A stretch of DNA of 59,669 nucleotides from Lysobacteraceae bacterium (lineage in GTDB: Bacteria > Pseudomonadota > Gammaproteobacteria > Xanthomonadales > BQJN01): the NCBI GenBank assembly GCA_021604725.1, contig BQJN01000012.1:1-59669 (forward strand), given 5' to 3'. The translations under genes and the position numbers were made by a program. Shown here one piece after another: positions 16,248 through 23,510 of this stretch. How positions within the stretch are numbered: the stretch's first letter is position 1; each line of letters begins with the position of its first letter. The notes beneath the pieces were generated by a model. That model was not told the origin of the DNA. It searched no databases and saw only the letters and a program-made list of their open reading frames with translations.

Positions 16248-17591
16248 ATGAACCACACGCATCCCACCGCTAACCGTCCCAACATCGACAAACTCGAATC
16301 GGATATCACAGAGCTGGCAGGACACCTCGCTGCCGCCAACTACCGATTGCTGGTTTTGATCCGTGAGTTTGATGAGGCTCATGGGTGGAGTGGGGGCGGT
16401 GTCCTCTCATGCGCACATTGGTTGTCCTGGAAGGTGGGTACCAACCTCGGTGCTGCGAGAGAAAAGGTCCGTGTAGCTCACGCGCTGAAGAACCTCCCAC
16501 AGATCAGCGAGGCGTTTTCGATGGGAAGTGTCAGCTATTCGAAGGTGCGTGCCATGACTCGGGTAGCTACACTGGAAAACGAAGAATTCCTGCTGACTAT
16601 TGCACGGCACGGAACAGCCAGACATGTTGAGCAACTGGTGCGACATTACCGCAAGGTGACGCGGACGGAAGCTTTGCAAAGGGACAACGAGGTACACAAA
16701 AGGCGATCATTGTCTGTGCAGGTTGATGACGACGGCATGGTCATCCTGAAGGGGCGGTTCACGCCAGAACAGGGCGCATCGATCATTCAAGCCCTGGACA
16801 AAGCCATGGATGATTGCTTCGAAGAATCTCGCAAGCAAGAGGCGGGCAAGGACGAGATCAAACCTGAGCCCTATTCGGCACGGCGCGCCGACGCTATGGA
16901 AAAGCTGGCGGACAGCTTTCTTTGCAATAAGCAGGGCAGGCAAACCGGTGGCGACAAATACCTGATCAACGTCCACACAACAGTCGAAACCTTGCAAGAA
17001 GGCGGAGAGCAATCAGAGTCGGAGTTGGGTGGTATCGGCAACGTTTCCGCGGAAAGTTCGCGGCGCATGAGTTGCGACTGTGGCGTAGTGCATACGACTG
17101 AGAATACCGACGGTGATACGCTGAGTATTGGCCGAAAAGCTCGGACGGTTCCGCCGTCAATCAGACGTGCCCTGGATCGCCGCGATGGTGGCTGCGCCTT
17201 TCCAGGTTGCAGCTGCACGCGATTCGTTGACGCGCACCACATTATTCACTGGGCAGACGGTGGCGAAACCAAACTATCCAACCTGGTGTTGCTGTGTCGA
17301 CGCCATCACCGGCTGGTTCACGAGGGCGGGTTTGCTGTTCGTAGGCTCGACGATGACCAAATTCAATTCACGCGGCCTGATGGCAGCGTCCTTTTGGCCA
17401 ATGGTGATCGAAATTCCCGCGGAAACGTGGTGTCATTGACCTCGGCCAATAGAAAATCAGCGACAAAGATTGATTCGACAACCATTCGCTCGCGCTGGGC
17501 AGGGGAGACCATTGATTATGGGCTGGCGGTGGATAGTTTGTTGTGGCGGGATAGCGCAAGTCCGGGCGTTTCTGCGGAAACCAAAATTTGA
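16248..17591 (+). CDS. DUF222 / HNH endonuclease domain protein (13E12 repeat family)
   Basis: A 447-residue protein with two parts. Residues 15-330 are the helical DUF222 domain (ELAGHLAAANYRLLVLIREFDEAHGW, GAAREKVRVAHALKNLP, SYSKVRAMTRVAT). The C-terminal HNH nuclease domain (about residues 305-375) contains RRALDRRDGGCAFPGC, then VDAHHIIHWADGGETKLSNLVLLCRRHHRLVHEGG, with paired Cys for zinc, the catalytic HH and the closing RRHH. Such proteins are abundant in actinobacteria and some proteobacteria, often in mobile or multi-copy settings; their targets are unknown. A good ribosome site and a TATAAT box precede the ATG. Confidence 0.88.
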   Translation: MNHTHPTANRPNIDKLESDITELAGHLAAANYRLLVLIREFDEAHGWSGGGVLSCAHWLSWKVGTNLGAAREKVRVAHALKNLPQISEAFSMGSVSYSKVRAMTRVATLENEEFLLTIARHGTARHVEQLVRHYRKVTRTEALQRDNEVHKRRSLSVQVDDDGMVILKGRFTPEQGASIIQALDKAMDDCFEESRKQEAGKDEIKPEPYSARRADAMEKLADSFLCNKQGRQTGGDKYLINVHTTVETLQEGGEQSESELGGIGNVSAESSRRMSCDCGVVHTTENTDGDTLSIGRKARTVPPSIRRALDRRDGGCAFPGCSCTRFVDAHHIIHWADGGETKLSNLVLLCRRHHRLVHEGGFAVRRLDDDQIQFTRPDGSVLLANGDRNSRGNVVSLTSANRKSATKIDSTTIRSRWAGETIDYGLAVDSLLWRDSASPGVSAETKI

Positions 17592-17610
17592 GTTGGGGTC
17601 TCGCTCAGCC

Positions 17611-17826
17611 CTAGGATTGTTTTGGCTTTTGAGTTGGGTGTGTCCCCGCTCGGTGCCTACTAGTCTCAGCGGCTTCCTCACCCGTTCCATCGGTTCGTGG
17701 ATCGGAAATAGAGCCGCCTTCGTCGAAAAGCCAAAGCGCGACTTGGACTCGTTCGACGTATTCGTCATGGCTGATATATCCAAGCCAATAGTGGAAGTGC
17801 GCGAGCGTTGTCAGCGTGTCAATCAT
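17611..17826 (-). CDS. Small hypothetical protein downstream of the NDT-like pair
   Basis: A 71-residue open frame starting MIDTLTTLAHFHYWLGYISHDEYVERVQVALWLFDEGG, which reads as a compact helical protein; the last 30 residues are polar and probably disordered. It starts 39 bp after the stop of the NDT-like gene on the same strand. The spacer contains CAAATCG and ends GTTATGC six bases before the ATG, resembling the boundary between the two larger genes. No family was recognised. It could be a third unit of the same array, or a chance frame. Confidence 0.45.
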   Translation of the reverse strand: MIDTLTTLAHFHYWLGYISHDEYVERVQVALWLFDEGGSISDPRTDGTGEEAAETSRHRAGTHPTQKPKQS

Positions 17827-17865
17827 AGAGCATAACGTCGGCCGTAACGATTTGCGGCATCTTCT

Positions 17866-18603
17866 TCAATAACTACTGTAGTAGGACCTTGGCCGCAAAT
17901 TGACCCCATGCTCGACCAGTAATCGCTGTAGCTTCTCAACGTCGTCAATTGCGTCATTCTCGACCAATGGACCCAAAAGTTTCGACAGCGACTCTCGCCC
18001 GAGCCCCTTAGTGATGAACAATTCCTCAAGGTCAATGCCGTTGATATCCTCGGCATACGTGATAGCACGAAGCTTTAACCACTTACGCATCTGCCAAGGT
18101 AGGGAGGCAAGATCCACGTATTTCACCAGTGGCGTTTTCCTGCGCTTGCCACCCAACCTGCGACCCGCCATAGCATCTTGAATTGGGTTGTTGGTCCGGT
18201 CGAGCGCCGCGAGCAGCTCTTTGATCGCAGAATCCAAATCGCTCATGAGCTTCTTGCTTCCCGCGATCGTCTGCGAGTATTCCAAGACGCGGTAATTCGC
18301 AATATCAAACGGGACGTCCTTGATGTCCTGCACAGTCATTATTGTTTTATTTCCGGAACAGTGCGCAATACCAAGTTCGTAGAAAACATTGGCACTACGA
18401 AACGAAAGGTCCGCAATGATTAGGTCCGCGTCGAAAATTCCCTCAACGATGTCCTTGGTGATTGAGCCAGGCCGGCTAATTTCGTCAACGCGCCAACAAG
18501 AAAGTTGGTTGGCCGCAGTGGCGGGTTTGTAGATGTTTTCGTATACCTCACGCATTCCCTCATCGAATGGCATCAGGACAAAACAGGTTAGGTTCATATT
18601 CAT
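17866..18603 (-). CDS. Nucleoside 2-deoxyribosyltransferase-like (NDT/TIR-like) protein
   Basis: A 245-residue soluble protein. Residues 5-110 form a Rossmann-like NDT fold: FVLMPFDEGMREVYENIYKPA, then DIVEGIFDADLIIADLSFRS followed by NVFYELGIAH. The paired Asp and Glu of ADLS...NVFYELG are the residues that handle N-glycosidic bonds in the true enzymes. Residues 150-245 are a separate helical part (LASLPWQMRKWLKLRAITYAE). NDT-like domains occur as effectors of some retron defence systems and near TIR-like nucleotide-degrading proteins, so a nucleotide or NAD hydrolysis role is plausible but unproven. GGGGAACC precedes the ATG at 18603. It follows a second NDT-like gene by 59 bp, with an attC-like palindrome in the gap. 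Confidence 0.75.
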   Translation of the reverse strand: MNMNLTCFVLMPFDEGMREVYENIYKPATAANQLSCWRVDEISRPGSITKDIVEGIFDADLIIADLSFRSANVFYELGIAHCSGNKTIMTVQDIKDVPFDIANYRVLEYSQTIAGSKKLMSDLDSAIKELLAALDRTNNPIQDAMAGRRLGGKRRKTPLVKYVDLASLPWQMRKWLKLRAITYAEDINGIDLEELFITKGLGRESLSKLLGPLVENDAIDDVEKLQRLLVEHGVNLRPRSYYSSY

Positions 18604-18616
18604 GGTTCCCCAAGAT

Positions 18617-18652
18617 GCCTAACAACGGCTGACCTGCAGCGATTTGTTGGGC
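18617..18652 (-). repeat. attC-like 36-bp imperfect palindrome between the two NDT-like genes
   Basis: Read on the coding (minus) strand it begins GCCCAAC and ends GTTAGGC, matching the integron attC core boxes RYYYAAC and GTTRRRY and pairing with each other apart from one base. Inside, GCTG and CAGC form a short second stem. The next gene starts 13 bp after GTTAGGC, the usual cassette spacing. At 36 bp it is shorter than normal attC sites (roughly 55-140 bp), so it would be a deleted or degenerate site. Confidence 0.45.
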
Positions 18653-18662
18653 GCGAGCACTC

Positions 18663-19505
18663 CTAACCCTTTTTCCGAATAGCTCGCTCGACCATTCGCA
18701 CGACCTTCTCTCCGTGATCAGGGTCGGCAAAAGTATATGCACTATCCGAATAATCCGCCCACGTCTGACCTGAAATATCTGACGGCGGCTTTGCGCACCC
18801 TTTTCGCTTGATCGGAAGAACGCGTACTCCCCAGGTTAACGCCACACCCATTTCCACCATTACGTTGGGGTTAAGATCCGAAGTATCGAAAATTGCAATA
18901 TCCGCCGCGATGATGTCCCGGGCAATTTCATTAAATAGATGTTCTCCATAACCAGCAGCGAGCGCACGGAAATTAAGCGAAAATTTTAGCGCCCCCGGCT
19001 TCGCCTGGTAGGAATCGACTGCTCCTTTAAACATATCTTCCAAGTTAACTTTTAGTTGATCTGAATCGTAGTGATCGGATACGAACTGATAACCAAGCAC
19101 CACATTTAACTGGCGAGAGTTTCCTTTTGCTTGTGCCACGATCTCCCAGTCATGGTCAGTAAATCCGTACGGTGAACCAACAGGAGATGGAGGCAACGAA
19201 GCGGCACTCACATCATCAGTTGGATTTTCATGCACACCCGCTTCAGCGCGTTCCAACTCGTAACGGCCGCGCGGCGTTAAATTGATTTCACCGAAGTGGA
19301 AGGGGCTAGTGCCAAGCCATTGCCTCCATTCCGCCAAACCAGAATCGACCAGTATCGTAGCCACGGTATTCAATGTTCCTGGCTGCAACTTAGTGTCCGC
19401 CGCTAGCTTCTCAGCTTCGACCGGAAAGCTATTCCCATCACTGTCTTTGCTTAACGACAGCGCTTTCAACACAACAAAGGCGTTGCGTTCGGTAGATTCA
19501 GACAT
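18663..19505 (-). CDS. Winged-helix plus NDT/TIR-like domain protein
   Basis: A 280-residue protein. Residues 1-85 look like a winged-helix domain (AEKLAADTKLQPGTLNTVATILVDSGLAEW, then INLTPRGRYELERAE). After a Pro/Ser linker, residues 118-278 form an NDT/TIR-like fold: LNVVLGYQFVSDHYD, then EIARDIIAADIAIFDTSDLNPNVMVEMG, then VRVLPIKRKG. The core ADIAIFDTS...NVMVEMG matches ADLIIADLS...NVFYELG of the following gene. Proteins of this layout are often annotated as nucleotide-binding, with unknown function. It starts about 28 bp after a GTTGGGC box on its strand (19539-19533). Pairing with the next gene suggests a sensor/effector module or two tandem effectors. Confidence 0.72.
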   Translation of the reverse strand: MSESTERNAFVVLKALSLSKDSDGNSFPVEAEKLAADTKLQPGTLNTVATILVDSGLAEWRQWLGTSPFHFGEINLTPRGRYELERAEAGVHENPTDDVSAASLPPSPVGSPYGFTDHDWEIVAQAKGNSRQLNVVLGYQFVSDHYDSDQLKVNLEDMFKGAVDSYQAKPGALKFSLNFRALAAGYGEHLFNEIARDIIAADIAIFDTSDLNPNVMVEMGVALTWGVRVLPIKRKGCAKPPSDISGQTWADYSDSAYTFADPDHGEKVVRMVERAIRKKG

Positions 19506-19764
19506 AACCAGATTCCGCCTTTATATGCATGGCGCCCAACCACTGATTACTGTGACAATTTGACAATAGTATTGCGTGATATTGCTCTACAGAGTCAATA
19601 GTGACTTTAGGCACGGCGGACCACTCAAATCCCATTTTGGACTCGCAAGCATTTCCTTTTCCCCATTCTCCCTCCCCTGTTCAAACTTTTGATTTGCATA
19701 GGTAGCAAATAGTATACACCCAAGGCATTCGCCCACAATCTTCAGCTACCAATTGTCTCTCCAC
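19506..19764. other. AT-rich spacer with possible degenerate attC site
   Basis: No gene seen. On the minus strand about 79 bp from GCCTAAA (about 19612) to GTTGGGC (19533) show outer complementarity and an imperfect inner match (CACTATTGACTCTGT against ACAGTAATCAGTG), the architecture of an attC with unpaired bases, though one core base is wrong. The right part (19690-19764) carries the 3' flank of apt. Confidence 0.4.
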
Positions 19765-20286
19765 TCACCCAAACCCCACCAACGAAAAAACCTCACTATC
19801 ACCCAGCTTCTCCCTTCCCTTCAGCCCTTCCAACTCCACCACAAACGCACACTCCACCACCTTGGCCCCCAACTTCTCAACCAACGCACAAGTCGCAGCC
19901 GCCGTCCCACCCGTAGCAATCAAGTCATCCACCACCACGACCTGATCGCCTTCCTTCAACGCATCGGTATGAATCTCCAGCACCGCTTCGCCATATTCGA
20001 GTGCGTAACAATGATCATGCGTATCCGCGGGCAGCTTGCCTTCTTTCCTGACCGGCACAAAGCCAAGATGTAATCGGTCCGCCAAGGCCGCACCGAAGAT
20101 AAAGCCGCGGGCATCGATGCCGACGATTCGATCCAGGGTTTGCAGGCAATACCTCGATTCAAGCAGGTCGATGGTGCGTCTGAAGGCGTGTTGGTCTGAC
20201 AGCAGTGGGGTGATGTCTTTGAACTGGATACCGGGCTTGGGGAAGTCGGGGATGTTGCGGATGAATGGCTTGATGAAGTCTGGCAT
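19765..20286 (-). CDS. apt: Adenine phosphoribosyltransferase
   Basis: A 173-residue cytoplasmic purine-salvage enzyme converting adenine and PRPP to AMP. The PRPP-binding motif VVVVDDLIATGGTA is present, with IRNIPDFPKPGIQFKDITPLL at the N-terminus and GIDARGFIFGAALA in the middle, all characteristic. Length fits (170-185). The start MPDFIKPFIRNIPDFP at 20286 is chosen; the frame stays open upstream only through repeat sequence. No partner gene is adjacent; both flanks are repeat-rich spacers. Confidence 0.95.
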   Translation of the reverse strand: MPDFIKPFIRNIPDFPKPGIQFKDITPLLSDQHAFRRTIDLLESRYCLQTLDRIVGIDARGFIFGAALADRLHLGFVPVRKEGKLPADTHDHCYALEYGEAVLEIHTDALKEGDQVVVVDDLIATGGTAAATCALVEKLGAKVVECAFVVELEGLKGREKLGDSEVFSLVGFG

Positions 20287-21187
20287 TTGGGTCACTGATG
20301 GTTTGTGCTGAAGGGAATGTAGCGCGGGAGGCTTGGTCAGGGAAGGGGGGGCGCTGTCGCTTTGGGGAAATGGATCTCGCGAAGACGCGAAGACGCGAAA
20401 GGAAAGGACGCTATCGCGGAAAGGGGACGCTGTCGCTGTGGGAAGAAGAATGTTTCGCGCGAAGACGCAAAGGGCGCTGTCGCGGAAGGGAAAAAATTTG
20501 GAAGTAAGAATGGAAATGCGTGTCCACCAAGACGAGGGAGGTTTGCAGGATCGTACTGGACGTCGCTTCACGCAATTGCGTCTGTGGGTTCCGGGTCAAG
20601 CCCGGAATGACGGCTGGGGAAAGGTCACCATTTTTTTGTCTCCGATTAAGCGCGCGACGCGTGCAACTTTGCGCCTTTGCTTCTTTGCGCGAGATACTCT
20701 TCCTTCAGCGTCAGCGTTCTTCGCAAGAAATATTTCCTTATGCACGTTGTCGCGTGCTGTGGATTCCGGATCAAGTCCGGAATGACAGGAGGGGAGGGTC
20801 TACGACGCGGGTTGGGAACACCCTGGTTTTCTACTTCTGGTCTTATTTATCCCAACAGTCGCCAACGCGACCCTCTGTGTTCTCTTTGTCTCTGTGGTTT
20901 ATCTGATCTTCAGCGGCGCCGCTCTTTTCCGTTTTTAATTCCTCTTTTCCCAAATGCAGCCGGACCGGCTGTCTCCCTGAACTCACTGATCTCTGTGGGT
21001 GAGCGGGCCATGGTGCGCAGTGCCTTAACGGCACTGTGCGGTCCGCGAACGACTGCACACGGATGTGCAGGCCGGGGTTTCGTTCGAGGTTCATTGGCCT
21101 CGCCACGGACGGCTGCGCCTGACCTCTGTGGTTATTTTACTGTCCACAGGGCACGCTGCGCGTGCCCTGTTTCAATTACCAAAAAAA
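20287..21187. repeat. 900-bp spacer built from dispersed intergenic repeats
   Basis: No gene supported. Contents: GGACGCTRTCGC-type units at about 20351, 20406, 20425 and 20473; CTCGCGAAGACGCGAAGACG at 20374-20400 with an inverted relative at 20665-20695 (TTTGCGCCTTTGCTTCTTTG); two hairpins CCGGGTCAAGCCCGG (20591-20605) and CCGGATCAAGTCCGG (20766-20780), both followed by AATGAC; and from 20925 to 21117 a long repeat whose inverted partner lies at 22855-23052. The two CCGG hairpins differ by paired substitutions. Confidence 0.75.
20925..21117 (+). repeat. Long hairpin repeat, left copy of an inverted pair
   Basis: The best conserved part is 20986-21083. It contains the stem CAGTGCC-TTAA-CGGCACTG (21019-21036) and the stem CTGCACA-CGGA-TGTGCAG (21053-21070). 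The same order occurs inverted at 22855-23052 and, more diverged, at about 23105-23210. Together with the right copy it brackets the haem lipoprotein gene. Confidence 0.75.
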
Positions 21188-22723
21188 CTACGTCCCCGTG
21201 TTATTCAGGAACAAATAGCTCATATCGACCGCTGAAGAGCCCGAGTGGCAGCCCATGCAGCTGCTGGTGTTGACCTGCTCGCCGTTTTGCCACTTGGTGA
21301 AATAGGTTTCGATGACCGCGTTGCGGGAATAAGCTGGGGTCACTGTCGGTGTGAAGGGCGGGCCGTCGCTGAGTTTCGGCCATTGGGTTCGCACCAGGTT
21401 GTAGTTGTCGAACACGCCTTTATCCAATGGGTCGTAGACATCGTTGCAGGCCTGGGTCAGAGGCGGAGCACTGTCGATGCGTGTGACCTGATCAGGCGTC
21501 GGACTGGTCGGTACCGTGCCGGCGGCGTAGCGATACAGGTTGGGGCAGCATTGCAAGGACTCATCAGGATTGGGTGTGGTCGCTGCGGCGCACACGGCGC
21601 CATCTACGGCAGGTGTGCATGAGGCATTGAAGAACGAATAGTCTCCACCAGCACCCGAGTCGCCGACCGGTGGCACGTTATTGTTGTGCTCAAAGGTCGA
21701 CCAGGCCCAGGAGTTCTTGCGACCGCCGTCATCATTGCTGATGGAATGGGAGACTTTGCGGGCGATGTGCAAACCGACCAGGCCCATGGGCTTGACCGAG
21801 CAGCTGCCGCTGACTGGGTCGACGATTTGCAGATCCTGATAGTAGAAGGTGCCGCCGGCCACCTCGTCGCTGCTGAGCACTTTCCAGGCGGCTTTCACTT
21901 CAGTGGAATCCAGCGGGAATGAGAACGGGACGCAGGTATCGGATTTGTAGCTGCCAGTGCAGTTGAGTTGGTCCGGTGATTTGTTCTGCGCGCCGGCGGC
22001 GACAATGGCGTTGTACTCGGTGTCGTTGATGCGGATTTCGTAGTACACCGGCAACAAGGGATCTGGACCTTGCGGGTATAACGGGCCGCGGAAGGCCTGG
22101 TCGATGCCGGACAAGGGGTCGCCAAGCAGTTCGGCATGCGCCTCGACTGCCATCATTGCTTCCTGTGTCACTTTGGAGGTCATGGTTAGCACGCGGGGGC
22201 CGTTGGCATCACATGCAATGGCTAATTCATCGGTTCCGAATAGATCATCGCTGCTCTTGAAGTGTTCCCAGACCGTGAGTGCGAAGGCGCCATCGGCCTG
22301 AGTTCCGATCTGTTGGCTGGTGTCGGGTTGACCATCGGACTGGGCCGGCCAGTTGGTGTTGAGAAACGAGCGCCACGACAGCTGATCGAAGCTGGTTTGG
22401 GTCGGCGTCCACCCGGCGGATGCTTCCGGGGTGCACACGTCCGGCCAGTAGACAGGAGTAATTGGCGGGTTGCTGCCATCGGCCAACAGGCAGTGATCGG
22501 CCTGAAAACCGGCAGCCCAGGTCTCGCTGGCCTGGCACTCGTTGGTGGCCGGTGCGGTGCCAGGTGTTGCGGCCACCGCTGCGGGCGGATCAGCAGCTGG
22601 TTCTGTGGCGGTGTTTGTAGTCGTCTGCGATTGGTTGGTGTCTGACGAGCAGGCAGCAAGTGCTCCGCATAGGACCAGTGAAAAAATGGTTGGCGGACTA
22701 GCGCCTAAATTGCGACGTGACAT
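21188..22723 (-). CDS. Lipoprotein with C-terminal CxxCH haem-binding motif
   Basis: A 511-residue protein beginning MSRRNLGASPPTIFSLVLCG, with a lipobox LAAC giving a lipidated Cys at about residue 24, then a Thr/Pro/Ala-rich linker. The main body holds several Cys residues and no recognised enzyme motif. Near the C-terminus SSCMGCHSGSS provides a single CxxCH, so it is probably a membrane-tethered mono-haem cytochrome c. The start at 22723 has a strong GAGGGGAG ribosome site; the upstream frame is ignored. The gene stands alone between inverted copies of a long intergenic repeat, a composite-element-like layout. The electron partner is unknown. Confidence 0.8.
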   Translation of the reverse strand: MSRRNLGASPPTIFSLVLCGALAACSSDTNQSQTTTNTATEPAADPPAAVAATPGTAPATNECQASETWAAGFQADHCLLADGSNPPITPVYWPDVCTPEASAGWTPTQTSFDQLSWRSFLNTNWPAQSDGQPDTSQQIGTQADGAFALTVWEHFKSSDDLFGTDELAIACDANGPRVLTMTSKVTQEAMMAVEAHAELLGDPLSGIDQAFRGPLYPQGPDPLLPVYYEIRINDTEYNAIVAAGAQNKSPDQLNCTGSYKSDTCVPFSFPLDSTEVKAAWKVLSSDEVAGGTFYYQDLQIVDPVSGSCSVKPMGLVGLHIARKVSHSISNDDGGRKNSWAWSTFEHNNNVPPVGDSGAGGDYSFFNASCTPAVDGAVCAAATTPNPDESLQCCPNLYRYAAGTVPTSPTPDQVTRIDSAPPLTQACNDVYDPLDKGVFDNYNLVRTQWPKLSDGPPFTPTVTPAYSRNAVIETYFTKWQNGEQVNTSSCMGCHSGSSAVDMSYLFLNNTGT

Positions 22724-22792
22724 CGGTTCTCTCCCCTCTTGTTGTATAGCCTTGCCACGGTAGCACGCATTGTGCAATGTATACAATTGCAT

Positions 22793-23510
22793 TATCTATC
22801 GAGAAGGACGCTATCGCTGAAAGAAAAACACTTGTGAGATATGCGACACCCTAAGCAGCCATCCATGGCGCAACTCCAACGCTCCGAACTAAGCCCCAGC
22901 CTGCACATCCGTGTGCAGTCGTTCGCGGACCGCACAGTGCCGTTAAGGCACTGCGCACCATGGCCCGCTTACCCACAGAGATCAGGGAGATCGGAGAGGC
23001 AGCCTGGACGGCTGCTTGGGGAAAAAGTCGGGAAGAATAGGGAAATGGTCCCCTCATCCGACTGCTACGCAGCCACCTTCTCCCCGAGGGTGAGTCGCCG
23101 AAGTAAGCGGGGTGCCTTAACGGCACGCCGCAGGCAACGAACGACTGAACATGGATGTTCAGGCTGGGGTTCGTCCGGAGTGGTCGCGTTGCGCCATGGA
23201 TGGCGGATCTCTCCCTACACTATCTGACCCCCTCATCCGACTGCTGCGCAGTCACCTTCTCCCCAAGGAGAAGGGCCTTTTCAAGTTGCGGCAGCGGCGA
23301 TTCCTCTCTGATCTCCTTGATCTCTGTGGTTAGTCTTCTTCTTTCGCGGCAGCGGTCTTTGCCATTCTTTCTTCACGCCACACTGCGACTCGCCTCTATG
23401 ACGTCTGCGGTTTTCTTTACAAAGGTGTGCTGTGCGCAGAACCCGCCACAAAAAAAGGGCAGCACGTCTGCGACGTAGCTGCCCTCATTCGATCACGTTG
23501 TTCGTCGTGA
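22793..23510. repeat. Repeat-rich spacer: right inverted copy, third copy and CCCTCATCCG units
   Basis: No gene supported. 22806 carries a GGACGCTATCGCTG unit. 22855-23052 is the inverted partner of 20925-21117. About 23105-23210 is a third, diverged, direct copy with stem CTGAACA-TGGA-TGTTCAG (23145-23162). CCCCTCATCCGACTGCT..GCAG and the following CACCTTCTCCCC occur at about 23050 and 23230, a repeat type common between proteobacterial genes. The last 70 bp precede the E2 gene end. Confidence 0.75.

Noticed and set aside
17866-19505. Identifying the NDT-like pair as a known retron, Thoeris or CBASS system
   Set aside because: No reverse transcriptase, sirtuin/SLOG partner of the Thoeris type, or nucleotidyltransferase is adjacent, so no named system is claimed.
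20287-20571. N-terminal extension of apt through the repeat region
   Set aside because: Adenine phosphoribosyltransferase homology begins at MPDFIKPF; the extension is repeat sequence with a biased, low-information translation.
20985-23126. Open frames in the long repeats that translate to similar peptides (…MVRSALTALCGPRTTAHGCAG…) on both strands
   Set aside because: The similarity follows from DNA repeat conservation; the third copy changes the peptide but keeps the hairpin pairing, so the selection appears to be on structure rather than on a protein.
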